The position numbers were made by a program, and so were the translations under genes. A stretch of 64,000 nucleotides of DNA from a virus, in the IMG/VR virus record IMGVR_UViG_3300036861_000632, positions 29,587 through 93,586 of that record; one strand, 5' to 3'. This document shows, in pieces, positions 25,263-32,819 of this stretch (within the stretch, counting starts at the first letter, position 1; every line of letters starts with the position of its first letter). The notes below the pieces were generated by a model. The model made no database searches and had not been told where the DNA came from. It saw nothing but the letters and a program-made list of their open reading frames with translations.

Positions 25263-25284
25263 CCAGCAGGCAATCAAATTGTGC

Positions 25285-25512
25285 TCATGCCGGCGGAATT
25301 CTCCACGGACCTTCCGCGCCGCACTGCTCGCAGCGGAAATTATCGTCCGATTGCTTGTGATCGCAGTTCCAGCAGTGGCAGAAGCCGGGGTTGCGGTTGG
25401 ATGTCCACCTTCCGGGTGCATCGTCGGATACGAACTCGATGTTCAGCCCTGTCCGCCTTGGAGCGTTCCAGCCCAGCCAGCTTTTCAAGCGATTCAGGAA
25501 TTCTAGGATCAC
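25285..25512 (-). CDS. Small zinc-ribbon-like protein
   Basis: A 75-residue protein. Residues from about 45 contain CysHisCysTrpAsnCys and then CysGluGlnCys, a four-Cys ribbon pattern. The N-terminus is basic with Trp residues. It lies at the start of the small-gene block that leads into the replication genes. Nucleic-acid binding is plausible; function unknown. Confidence 0.68.
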   Translation of the reverse strand: MILEFLNRLKSWLGWNAPRRTGLNIEFVSDDAPGRWTSNRNPGFCHCWNCDHKQSDDNFRCEQCGAEGPWRIPPA

Positions 25513-25775
25513 GGTTTCGCTCCTGTGTTCAGATGGCTTTCGATGACCACCGGCACGATGTCCGCACCGCGATACTTCCCGTCCGCAATCCGGCTGGCCA
25601 TCGTGCGGTCGTCGCGCACGTCGGAAGCTTTGATTGCCTCCGCGGCACCAGTGAACTCCGCCAGTTCCTTCGTGCCGAGATATAGAACGGCAGGCCAGCG
25701 TCCGGTGTCGCCGAAATGGCGGAGTATCCGCTTGTCCACCCGCGAGAAGAATTTTCGGGCTTCGTCGATGGTCAT
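25509..25775 (-). CDS. Small protein of unknown function
   Basis: An 88-residue acidic protein, overlapping its neighbours by 4 bases at both ends. It contains ArgArgHisPheGlyAspThrGlyArgTrp-like residues near the N-terminus and no metal site. No family recognised. Confidence 0.65.
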   Translation of the reverse strand: MTIDEARKFFSRVDKRILRHFGDTGRWPAVLYLGTKELAEFTGAAEAIKASDVRDDRTMASRIADGKYRGADIVPVVIESHLNTGAKP

Positions 25776-26065
25776 GGGATGAATTGGCTGATGTGGTGCA
25801 TCGTTACGGGTTCGTCGTGCGGGTATTCGTGGGCTTTCGCTTCGGCAAAGGTATAGCGGCCCGCCTCATCAATGCGGTCGGTGTAGCCATTGGCGTTTGG
25901 GCGATAGAATAGCCCGCGCTTTCTGACGACGTAGCACCTCCGGCCCCATATTGTAAGTCGCACTCCAAGCATCGGAATCGGGAAGATGTAGAGGGCGCGC
26001 TTCTTTGAGTCCCAGAACAGGCCAACCCAAAAATCGTACCAGCAAAACAGGGGTTTAATCTTCAC
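25772..26065 (-). CDS. Small aromatic-rich protein, GTG start
   Basis: A 97-residue product. I chose GTG 26,065 because an excellent AAGGA site sits 7 bases upstream and the GTGA overlaps the previous stop; the longer open frame is a shadow of that gene. The N-terminal third is rich in Phe, Trp and Tyr (CysTrpTyrAspPheTrpValGlyLeuPheTrp), which could associate with a membrane or form a hydrophobic core. The C-terminal part is charged. Function unknown. Confidence 0.7.
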   Translation of the reverse strand: MKIKPLFCWYDFWVGLFWDSKKRALYIFPIPMLGVRLTIWGRRCYVVRKRGLFYRPNANGYTDRIDEAGRYTFAEAKAHEYPHDEPVTMHHISQFIP

Positions 26066-26340
26066 AGCAATTCCTTCTGTTCCATCCTCACCCCCGACCG
26101 CTCCAGGCATTTCGGGTGGAAGCGGGCTTCGAGTCTGCCCTTGGTGAAGCGGACTGGCAGGACATCTGCCGCGATGAGTTTGTGACACCACGAACACCAG
26201 CAGCCGTGTCCGCCCGCTTTGGGGCTGTCGATATACCAGTGAATCTTTTCCTCCTCGATGCACTTCGGGCAGATGGCCCAGTTCGGGCCGCGGACAACGA
26301 TGAGGACTCCGGTTTCACGGTTGCATTTTGGACAAGTCAT
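26062..26340 (-). CDS. Small zinc-binding protein with multiple CxxC
   Basis: A 92-residue protein starting at ATG 26,340 (ATGA overlap). CysProLysCys and CysProLysCys pairs in the N-terminal half form a ribbon-like site. CysTrpCysSerTrpCys and a later HisProLysCys make a second, possible site. Probably a structural zinc protein that binds nucleic acid; no enzyme motif. Confidence 0.7.
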   Translation of the reverse strand: MTCPKCNRETGVLIVVRGPNWAICPKCIEEEKIHWYIDSPKAGGHGCWCSWCHKLIAADVLPVRFTKGRLEARFHPKCLERSGVRMEQKELL

Positions 26341-26528
26341 TTTCGCCGGCAGCAGAATTTGAACTTCTTTCCGCTGCCGCAACCGCACGGCGCATACAGG
26401 CGAATTTGCATGTTGGCTTCTTCGCGTTTGGTGAGGTCGCGTTTTACCGGGATGTATTTTGCGCGCTCGGCTGGCGGCATTCGCTCCAGCTTTGAGGCGT
26501 TCACGAGTTCTCCTGTTTCGATGTTCAT
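26337..26528 (-). CDS. SEC-C motif mini-protein
   Basis: A 63-residue protein from ATG 26,528. The C-terminal CysGlyCysGlySerGlyLysLysPheLysPheCysCys is a full SEC-C zinc motif, the tail found at the C-terminus of SecA and in many small bacterial and phage proteins. The rest is a charged helix. It could contact SecB-like partners or ribosomes, but in phages the role of this motif is unknown. Confidence 0.75.
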   Translation of the reverse strand: MNIETGELVNASKLERMPPAERAKYIPVKRDLTKREEANMQIRLYAPCGCGSGKKFKFCCRRK

Positions 26529-26740
26529 TTGATATGCTTCATCCATTCTTCCTCGCCGCTGGCTTTGATGAGCCATTCCTTGAGGACGTTGATTGCATCG
26601 GCACGGTTCATTGACGAGATGTAGGTGAGCCGGTTATTGTCGCCTTCGCCGTATGGCGCGACGAGCAATATGAAGCCGTGGTTATCCGGCAGCTTTGCGT
26701 TGACCGCCTTTGCTGCTTCCTTGAGATATTCCCTGTCCAT
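26525..26740 (-). CDS. Small phage protein of a common unknown family
   Basis: A 71-residue protein starting at ATG 26,740, within a TAATG overlap of the preceding stop. The centre TyrIleSerSerMetAsnArgAlaAspAlaIle and a following LeuLysGluTrpLeuIle helix are familiar from many phage accessory proteins, whose role is unknown. No catalytic motif. Confidence 0.7.
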   Translation of the reverse strand: MDREYLKEAAKAVNAKLPDNHGFILLVAPYGEGDNNRLTYISSMNRADAINVLKEWLIKASGEEEWMKHIK

Positions 26741-27156
26741 TATTTCCCCTCCGATGCGGGCGTCTCGGAGGTGATGTTTTCGGCCGCCCACTTTCGCATC
26801 CGCACCCAACGCTCTCCGGGGGTTTCGATCTGGCGGCAGGCTTCATCATTCATGTAGGCAATCTCCGCCGCCATACAGCGGGCGACTCCGATCTTTCGCG
26901 CTACTGAATCCTGGTCTTCGTAATCGACACGGCTCACGTCGATGGCGCGGGCCTTGCAGACTGCTCCAATGGCACAGCATCCGCCCCGCTCATCAATGAG
27001 TTCTTGAGCAATCAACGCCTTTTCCGGCATGGCGTCCAGCGTCGCGACCAGTTCGCGCAAGAACGCCTGTCCGCGTTGGCCACGCAATGCGCGACTCACG
27101 CTGGCGCGATACAGTTCAACGTTTTCGCAGTCGTCAGAGTATCCACTTCGGCTCAT
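26740..27156 (-). CDS. Phage protein of a common unknown family
   Basis: A 138-residue protein. The start MetSerArgSerGlyTyrSerAspAspCysGluAsn and the LeuArgGlyGlnArgGlyGlnAlaPheLeu segment that follows are typical of a widespread family of phage and prophage accessory proteins. The family's function is unknown. The middle has several Cys and acidic residues, and the C-terminus is Arg/Trp-rich. Confidence 0.78.
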   Translation of the reverse strand: MSRSGYSDDCENVELYRASVSRALRGQRGQAFLRELVATLDAMPEKALIAQELIDERGGCCAIGAVCKARAIDVSRVDYEDQDSVARKIGVARCMAAEIAYMNDEACRQIETPGERWVRMRKWAAENITSETPASEGK

Positions 27157-27177
27157 AATTTTGGTCTGGTTTGGGGT

Positions 27178-27447
27178 TTATGCAGGATGCGTTGCCTCGT
27201 GAAAACTCATCGCTGGAAAATGCGGGGGCAGTCCGCCGATGAAGGACAGGAAGATTGGCTGGCCGGCGGCGATCTGAAGTATCTCCTGCGGGGATGGCTG
27301 CCACGCGACCACGACGATCTCTTTGCCGTCAACACAACCGCCGCGCACTTGTCCGACATAGGCATGGAGCCTTGAGCACTGCGATTCATCGAGGTCGGCC
27401 GGCGGGCCGAAGACGGTGTTGGATTCGGGAAATTCGGCGGGGTGCAT
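27178..27447 (-). CDS. Small phage protein of a common unknown family
   Basis: An 89-residue protein from ATG 27,447, in a TGATG overlap with the HerA-like gene stop. AsnThrValPheGlyProProAlaAspLeuAspGluSerGlnCys and IleGlyGlyLeuProProHisPhe are familiar from phage proteins of unknown role. It follows the ATPase gene directly, so it may act with it, but no evidence beyond position supports this. Confidence 0.75.
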   Translation of the reverse strand: MHPAEFPESNTVFGPPADLDESQCSRLHAYVGQVRGGCVDGKEIVVVAWQPSPQEILQIAAGQPIFLSFIGGLPPHFPAMSFHEATHPA

Positions 27448-29234
27448 CAGAATTGGAACAGCCATTCCGCCGCGCGAACGTGGTCCGGCTGCGGATACGT
27501 GATGAGTTCCTTCGAGCGCAGTGCGCCGCGGGGGTTCGTGTAGCCGGTGGACGAATGGCTGTAGCCGGCCAGTGTCGCCGCTTCTTCGTTGGTCATCGTG
27601 TTGGGATGTCCGCTGGCAATGGCGGCAAGAATCCTCCGCTCCGGGCCGCCAAGCTGGCTCAGGACGAAATCAAGGAGCGAACCGTTGAGTTGGAGCGCCG
27701 TGTAATTGCCAAGTCCTTCCTCGGTCAATTGAACCATGTCGGGTTGCGGGTAGTTCACCAAGCCGAGCGACTTGAGGGCACCGCGCGGGTTGGTGTACCC
27801 CGTCGAGGTTGGGCTGTAGCCCGCCAGCCATGCGACCTGACAGTTCGATGGCGCCGGATGCCCCATCGCGCCCCAGGTGGCGAGTGAATTGAGGATGCGT
27901 TGGCCGGGGCCGGTTATCTCCAAGCCTGTTCCATTGTTACCCTCACGCGGGGGAGCCGGCGGCGCGTCGGCCAAGGGCCGCTCTGCACGCACGGTCCCGG
28001 CTCCCCTGATTGCTGGCGTGTATTTGTTCGCCGCAAGATTCGGAAGCTTGGAGAATTTTCCTTCCAACACGGATTTGATCGCAGTCACTTCCGGTTTCAA
28101 CTCGTTCGTGATGCGCGAAAGCGTTTCAAGCTTGGAATAGTGGCCTTCCGCAGCGGCGTAAAGATTCTCAAAAGCAGCAACCAGCTTGGTCAGCCGCTTG
28201 CGCTCGGAAGCCGTGAGCACGGGTTCTTTTACGGTCAGTGTCTTCGTCACCACCTTCTCGCCGCCGGCCGCCTTCTCCAGCTTTGACTTTTCGTGCTTGA
28301 GCCGCGCGATCTCCGCCTTCAACTCGCGCGGGTCGTTCGCCTTCGCTTCTTCAATGACCGTGGCCAGCTTTTTACGCACCTCATCGAGATCGACCGCAGA
28401 CCAACCACTGTCGCTGACTTTGCGCTGAAGTTGTGGCGGAGCGAACGAATCGAACGTGGTGAACATCGGAAAAATCAACCGCTTCGGCCCGAATCCGATT
28501 TCCGGGGACCAGACGTAAGCCTCGCCACGCGCCATGCCCGCAAGCGAATTCAAGACTTCTTTGCCCTTGCTGATGTCGCCGCACCCCTCGATCCAGTCCT
28601 GAACGGCATCACGATCCGCCTTGTGGATCACGCGCATCGCCACAAGTGTTTCACATTGCGTCAAGACATCATTGTGAAGTTTCTGCGGGCGTTGTGTTGC
28701 CAGCAAACAGATCAACCCAAGCCCGCGCCCCTCGCCAAGCAGGGTGTTCGACCAATGCAGGCACATGCCAGCTTCCGGGCTTAGAATTTTCCCCTTGGGC
28801 GCGAAATTGTGAAACTCGTCTCCGACAAGATACAATTCGCCGAGCGTTTTGGCGGCGTAAATCCCCTGTGCAAAATCAATCCAGAACCGCGTGCGGTTGC
28901 CGACCGTCCAGCCACGGAAACCGATTATGCAGGGCCGGTTGCCGGTCACGATCAGTTCCGCAACGAGCTTGCCGGATTGCGCGTTGATGGGAATGTCCGT
29001 CGCCTTTGATTCCTTGAAGTCACCAAAGGCAATCACGTCGAACCCGACCGATTTGCCATCAGCGGATTTTTTCAAACCCCACCAGTCGCCCTTGGGATCT
29101 ATGATGCAGACGCGCTTCTTATGGCTCAACAGGTGTTCGACGATGTGGCGCAACGCGGAGGATTTCCCGGCGCCGGTTTTCCCAAGCACGGCGACGTGCT
29201 GCTTTAGGGTTTCTTCGGGGATGCAGAGGGGCAT
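27447..29234 (-). CDS. HerA-like ATPase with tandem winged-helix domains
   Basis: A 595-residue protein. The HerA/FtsK-type ATPase domain occupies about residues 1-300: Walker A GKTGAGKS at 18-25 and Walker B ending in GlyAspGluPheHis at about 137-141, with conserved LeuAlaThrGlnArgProGlnLys sensor residues. A coiled-coil linker follows (about 285-330). The C-terminus contains two near-identical winged-helix modules, about residues 445-505 and 530-590, both with LeuAlaGlyTyrSer followed by SerThrGlyTyrThrAsnProArgGlyAla. They would bind DNA as a pair. HerA-like proteins pump or thread DNA; this one could serve DNA processing, resolution or defence. Its neighbours are a Pro/Ala-tailed protein and a PolX-like enzyme. 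Confidence 0.88.
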   Translation of the reverse strand: MPLCIPEETLKQHVAVLGKTGAGKSSALRHIVEHLLSHKKRVCIIDPKGDWWGLKKSADGKSVGFDVIAFGDFKESKATDIPINAQSGKLVAELIVTGNRPCIIGFRGWTVGNRTRFWIDFAQGIYAAKTLGELYLVGDEFHNFAPKGKILSPEAGMCLHWSNTLLGEGRGLGLICLLATQRPQKLHNDVLTQCETLVAMRVIHKADRDAVQDWIEGCGDISKGKEVLNSLAGMARGEAYVWSPEIGFGPKRLIFPMFTTFDSFAPPQLQRKVSDSGWSAVDLDEVRKKLATVIEEAKANDPRELKAEIARLKHEKSKLEKAAGGEKVVTKTLTVKEPVLTASERKRLTKLVAAFENLYAAAEGHYSKLETLSRITNELKPEVTAIKSVLEGKFSKLPNLAANKYTPAIRGAGTVRAERPLADAPPAPPREGNNGTGLEITGPGQRILNSLATWGAMGHPAPSNCQVAWLAGYSPTSTGYTNPRGALKSLGLVNYPQPDMVQLTEEGLGNYTALQLNGSLLDFVLSQLGGPERRILAAIASGHPNTMTNEEAATLAGYSHSSTGYTNPRGALRSKELITYPQPDHVRAAEWLFQF

Positions 29235-29235
29235 A

Positions 29236-29820
29236 TTACTTGGCGGCGACAGGGGCGGCTGGCCCTGTCACGGGCGCGGCGGATGCAGGCGCGGGTCTGG
29301 CCGGCACGATCACCGGCGCGGGCCGTGCGACTGCTGGTTTCGGGCCAGGTTTTGCGCCTGCGGCCGTCCGCGTTTTCGGAATGGGCGGGCGGGTGTCAAG
29401 CGTTTCAAACCCGGAGACGACGAGGAAACCTTCGCCGGCTTCTTCGATCTTGAGCGGGCCATGTCCTTTGACGGTTTGAGCGACCGGGTTGTCGCCGGAA
29501 AACCGGAGGCGCAGGCTCTCGCCGGTTGTTTTATACAGCCGGCAGCCCGGCGCGTTGGCTTCCGCCTTTTGGAACAGGATCATATTTGCCGCCCTGTCGA
29601 TCCAAGTGGAGATGATTTGATCGGACGCGAATTCGGTCTTGCTGATGGCAGTGCCGCGAAACGTAAACGCGATCTTATCGTCCGATCTGCTCACGGATAC
29701 GGGGATGGAACTGATAGCCGGGTTTTCAACCAGTTCAAAGGATGGGCGTTTGGGGTGTGGGGTCATAATTTTACAGTGGGTTGGCGGACATTGATCGTGG
29801 TCGCAGGGCGGAAGGTTCAT
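29236..29820 (-). CDS. Protein with a Pro/Ala-rich tail, coupled to the HerA-like gene
   Basis: A 194-residue protein, most likely starting at ATG 29,820 (ATGA overlap); ATG 29,766 is possible. Residues 1-135 look like a small beta-rich domain. The last 50 residues are mostly Ala, Pro and Val (a flexible tail with AlaArgProAlaPro repeats). It ends one base before the HerA-like ATPase starts, so the two are probably made together. No motif recognised. Confidence 0.75.
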   Translation of the reverse strand: MNLPPCDHDQCPPTHCKIMTPHPKRPSFELVENPAISSIPVSVSRSDDKIAFTFRGTAISKTEFASDQIISTWIDRAANMILFQKAEANAPGCRLYKTTGESLRLRFSGDNPVAQTVKGHGPLKIEEAGEGFLVVSGFETLDTRPPIPKTRTAAGAKPGPKPAVARPAPVIVPARPAPASAAPVTGPAAPVAAK

Positions 29821-30446
29821 CTGTCTTCGGGTTCGAGATAGGGAATGCCGACGAGTTCAAAAACATGCCGCTCGGAAACGCTCCGTATCTTCGTCTGCTG
29901 GTCTTTGGGCAGTTCCACGAGGCAGCCGTCGGCTTGGACGGTGTGCGTTACGGTCACACCATCCCCGTTCGCATTCAGCGAGCGCCCGATTTTGTTCGCC
30001 GAGATCGCGAGCTTGCGGTTCATCTCGGCGCTGCCCGTGCGGATGACGAGGGCGTTGAACTTTTTGTCGGCGGTCGTGGCGAACAGGTCCACGGGCATTC
30101 CGGTCGGGACATGGATGGCCAGTTTGTTTTCCGGTCCCCAAGTGAACACGCCGATCTTGCTGGGGCGTTTGGCCAGCGTGCCACCGTCGAGCAATTCCTG
30201 AATCCGCCGTTCGGCCAGATCATCGAATTCGATCTGCTCGAAGGTGCCGAACAATCCGGCCTGCTCTTTCACCTTCTCGGCCAGCTTCGGAATAAAAACG
30301 ATTTCGGCGTCCCCAACCTCCTGCTTGCCGCGACGCAACGAGCCGGCGACGATCAGCCATTCCGTGACTGGCTTGAGCGCGTTGCAGATTTCCTCCGCGA
30401 CCGCCAGCGCGGTTGCCCGAGGCCATTTTTGTTTGGTCTTGTGCAT
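29817..30446 (-). CDS. Minimal PolX-type nucleotidyltransferase
   Basis: A 209-residue enzyme with the palm of DNA polymerase beta. GlySerLeuArgArgGly and GlyAspAlaGluIle (about residues 34-49) form the nucleotidyltransferase motif with two acidic residues; a third is in MetProValAspLeuPhe (about 119-124). IleArgThrGlySerAlaGluMetAsnArg is the downstream palm-thumb motif. The lyase and finger domains of full PolX are absent. The C-terminus (GlyIleProTyrLeuGluProGluAspArg) is the usual PolX ending. It might fill gaps or extend ends in DNA repair. Start at ATG 30,446, TAATG overlap. Confidence 0.85.
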   Translation of the reverse strand: MHKTKQKWPRATALAVAEEICNALKPVTEWLIVAGSLRRGKQEVGDAEIVFIPKLAEKVKEQAGLFGTFEQIEFDDLAERRIQELLDGGTLAKRPSKIGVFTWGPENKLAIHVPTGMPVDLFATTADKKFNALVIRTGSAEMNRKLAISANKIGRSLNANGDGVTVTHTVQADGCLVELPKDQQTKIRSVSERHVFELVGIPYLEPEDR

Positions 30447-30766
30447 TACGAGAGCGCCTTCGATATTTGGGGCGTGAAGCCTCCGAAATGGCCGAACAGT
30501 CGCGCTTTGAATACCTCGGCGAACGGCAGCATGGAGTCGAAGTAAGGATGCCCGGCGGGTGCGAATCGCCAGAGCGAGCACATATCGAAGTGAGACATCT
30601 CGTTGATGCGATTGATGGTTTGTTGCTGCTCCGCCGTGATTGTTTGGGACGTGCTCATGTTTTTCCTTGCCGCCAGTTCGCCCATCGTCGGGCCGTTCTT
30701 CTCGGCGTACAGTCGCGGTGCCCCCGCGCAGAAATTGTAGTGGTCAGGACTCTCAGTGATTGGCAT
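30446..30766 (-). CDS. Small protein of unknown function
   Basis: A 106-residue protein. ATG 30,766 has a GAGG ribosome site about 7 bases upstream, so I keep it. The first 35 residues are polar; the last 50 contain PhePro, GlyHisPheGlyGlyPhe and aromatic residues. Coupled to the PolX-like gene by TAATG. No known family. Confidence 0.7.
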   Translation of the reverse strand: MPITESPDHYNFCAGAPRLYAEKNGPTMGELAARKNMSTSQTITAEQQQTINRINEMSHFDMCSLWRFAPAGHPYFDSMLPFAEVFKARLFGHFGGFTPQISKALS

Positions 30767-30775
30767 TGTGGTTCC

Positions 30776-30955
30776 TCAATTCGTCCCGAACATCCGCTTC
30801 AATCCATCGGCCCGCCGGTCAGCGCACCGCCATGCGATGCTCCAGCCAATCGCGGTCAGGATGTAGAACACCGCCGCCCAGTCGTACTGGCACGCGCGGA
30901 TGACGAGGCACGGAAGCAAGAGCAGGATGGTGATGGCAACGGCGAGGGTTTTCAT
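30776..30955 (-). CDS. Small membrane protein
   Basis: A 59-residue product from ATG 30,955. MetLysThrLeuAlaValAlaIleThrIleLeuLeuLeuLeuPro is a long hydrophobic N-terminus that can span a membrane or act as a signal. A second hydrophobic stretch (AlaValPheTyrIleLeuThrAlaIleGlyTrp) makes two helices likely. It ends 9 bases before the next gene starts. Holin, superinfection-exclusion or membrane anchor are possible; undecided. Confidence 0.62.
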   Translation of the reverse strand: MKTLAVAITILLLLPCLVIRACQYDWAAVFYILTAIGWSIAWRCADRRADGLKRMFGTN

Positions 30956-31149
30956 TCCTTGCCTCCGGCCGGAAAGTGCGCTGGCTTGCTGGCAGTAGAT
31001 TCGTCCGGCGCCTTTAATTTGAACTGGTAGCACCAGTCCGTTTTCTTTTTGCCGACCTCGATGGGGTTCAGGCGGCACGCGCCCCGTCCGGTTTTCTTCG
31101 TGAGCGGGCCGGCTTTGAAGCATTGGCAGAGTTCGCAGCGTTCGTTCAT
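30952..31149 (-). CDS. Small Cys-rich protein
   Basis: A 65-residue product from ATG 31,149 with CysGluLeuCysGlnCys near its N-terminus and two later Cys, a probable metal site. The longer open frame upstream is noise. Overlaps the membrane protein start (ATGA). Function unknown. Confidence 0.62.
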   Translation of the reverse strand: MNERCELCQCFKAGPLTKKTGRGACRLNPIEVGKKKTDWCYQFKLKAPDESTASKPAHFPAGGKE

Positions 31150-31163
31150 GTGGGTTTCGTTTG

Positions 31164-31463
31164 TCAATCCGCAACATGGAAGGAATGGCCGCCGTAGTAG
31201 CCCGAACCGCTCAGGGTATAATCCTTTCCCCCGTGTTGGAATTGCTGCCACCAGTCCCACTGCCAGCCATTCGTCTCGAAGCCTTCACCATTGCCCTCGT
31301 CCGTTTTCTTCTTTTCCGTGCCCTTGATGGTCAGCACGGCGTCGATGATCGCCCCGGCCGGATGATGCAGCGTCTTGTCTTCCCACGGCACGCCCGTTTC
31401 AAGAACGCGATTGATGTTGGACAGCAGCGCGGCCAATTCTTCCTGATTGAGTTCTAATTTCAT
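31164..31463 (-). CDS. Small acidic protein of unknown function
   Basis: A 99-residue protein from ATG 31,463 (ATGA overlap with the MazG-like stop). An N-terminal helix with repeated Leu and Glu (LysLeuGluLeuAsnGlnGluGluLeu) and a Gly/Trp/Tyr-rich C-terminus are seen. No motif. The track-long frame starts further upstream but is a shadow of the MazG-like gene. Confidence 0.68.
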   Translation of the reverse strand: MKLELNQEELAALLSNINRVLETGVPWEDKTLHHPAGAIIDAVLTIKGTEKKKTDEGNGEGFETNGWQWDWWQQFQHGGKDYTLSGSGYYGGHSFHVAD

Positions 31464-32245
31464 ATTGTGTTGAGTTCGGAGACTTTGATCGGCACGCGGC
31501 GGATTTCGCAATTCATGCCTTGAGCGAATTCTTCGACATGGCAGAGCACCAAGGTTCCGCCCTTGATGTTGAGGCTGATGTAGTCGCTCATCAGGAGGGT
31601 TTCCGGTCCAAGCAAACACCATTCCTGCCCGATCACTCTCACAGTTTCGGACGAGACGGACGAGACGGTTGCCCCACATGGAAGCACCGGGCTGCCGAAG
31701 TCATGCGCTTGAATCTGTCCACCAGATGATTCAAGCACCGCCCGTTCCTTCGCCAGATCGCGCGTATGCGCGAGGGCGGCGTCGAATTTTTCTGGGTATC
31801 TTGCGCGGAGCTTGTTGATGTTGCGCTCCATCTCGGCCGGGAACGTCGTGCCCAGCGCGTCGAACAGCACGGCGAGATACCAGAGCAGATCGCCGGCTTC
31901 TTCCTTGAGGTTGGTTTCGTCGTGGGGTTCAGCGTTGGATGTCACGGGCCAGTCGGCCATCAACGCCTCGCCAAACTCGCCCGCCTCGGTGATGATGCCT
32001 AGCAGTGCGTGAAGGATGCGGACATCGCGGCCGGCGATGTAGAGTGGGTATATTTCCGCGTCGCCGGTAAACAGAAGTGGCTTGCCGTAAAACAGGTGCT
32101 TCTTGATTTGGTCCAGTTTTTTACCGGCGGCGACAAACTCGCCGATCGCCATGAACGCGGCATGGTTTTGTTTTCCATTCAGCCGCACACACTCCGGCCG
32201 GCTCTCCGTCCGCAGGGCGAGGGGTTGGTATTCTTCAGGCGTCAT
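31460..32245 (-). CDS. MazG-like NTP pyrophosphohydrolase with C-terminal extension
   Basis: About 261 residues from ATG 32,245. The MazG-like four-helix core covers about residues 60-150: GluAlaGlyGluPheGlyGlu and GluGluAlaGlyAspLeuLeuTrpTyr supply the acidic residues of the metal site. Such enzymes clear NTP or alarmone pools during infection. The last 100 residues have a Ser/Val-rich domain not seen in minimal MazG enzymes (region ending in IleLysGlyGlyThrLeuValLeuCysHis). It is a fusion, or a second small domain added to a phage MazG. Substrate unknown. Confidence 0.8.
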   Translation of the reverse strand: MTPEEYQPLALRTESRPECVRLNGKQNHAAFMAIGEFVAAGKKLDQIKKHLFYGKPLLFTGDAEIYPLYIAGRDVRILHALLGIITEAGEFGEALMADWPVTSNAEPHDETNLKEEAGDLLWYLAVLFDALGTTFPAEMERNINKLRARYPEKFDAALAHTRDLAKERAVLESSGGQIQAHDFGSPVLPCGATVSSVSSETVRVIGQEWCLLGPETLLMSDYISLNIKGGTLVLCHVEEFAQGMNCEIRRVPIKVSELNTI

Positions 32246-32819
32246 GGTGCGTCTCTTTCTCCAGCGCCTCATGCGCGGCCAGCACCGCCGCGCGAGCGTC
32301 CTCGGCGTCTTCGAGTGACCAATAGCGCCCGCCCGCATCCTTGCCGCCGTGTGCGATGGATTTTTTCCTGACGATCTCTGCCAGGGCTTCGGCATCTGCG
32401 CGCCAGAGGGCGCGCTCTTTGCGTTTGGCGGCGCGTTGCTCCAGCCGTTCCAGATTATCGACCCGCCGGCCCTCGGTCATCAGCAGCAGTTCGTATTTCA
32501 ATCGCACGATCTCAGCCGCGCGGTCGTCCGCGAGTTTGTGCCAGTCGTCGCGGTCGTGGATTATTCCGTCCTTGGCGGTCAATGAATCAGCGAGCGCACC
32601 GTCGCGCTGCCCGGTCATTTCAGCCAACTCGCGCTCCAGCCGATCGCGTTCCTTCGCCGCACGCTCGATAACCAGCTTCGCTTCGGCGATCCATTCGTTC
32701 GCCTGTTCGAGAGTGCTGGTCGCCGCAATCAGTTCGCACTCAAGCGTGCGGGCCAGATCGGCAACCTCCTGCCATGTGCATTCAGGATTTAACGCATCCG
32801 TGCGCGGCGTATCTCTCAC
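32235..32819 (-). CDS. Coiled-coil protein, GTG start
   Basis: A 194-residue product. The GTG at 32,819 overlaps the exonuclease stop (GTGA), and the start ArgAspThrProArgThrAspAla is typical of phage proteins. About residues 25-110 are a charged coiled coil with Glu, Leu and Arg, followed by a second helical part. It overlaps the MazG-like gene by 11 bases. Function unknown. Confidence 0.72.
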   Translation of the reverse strand: MRDTPRTDALNPECTWQEVADLARTLECELIAATSTLEQANEWIAEAKLVIERAAKERDRLERELAEMTGQRDGALADSLTAKDGIIHDRDDWHKLADDRAAEIVRLKYELLLMTEGRRVDNLERLEQRAAKRKERALWRADAEALAEIVRKKSIAHGGKDAGGRYWSLEDAEDARAAVLAAHEALEKETHHDA

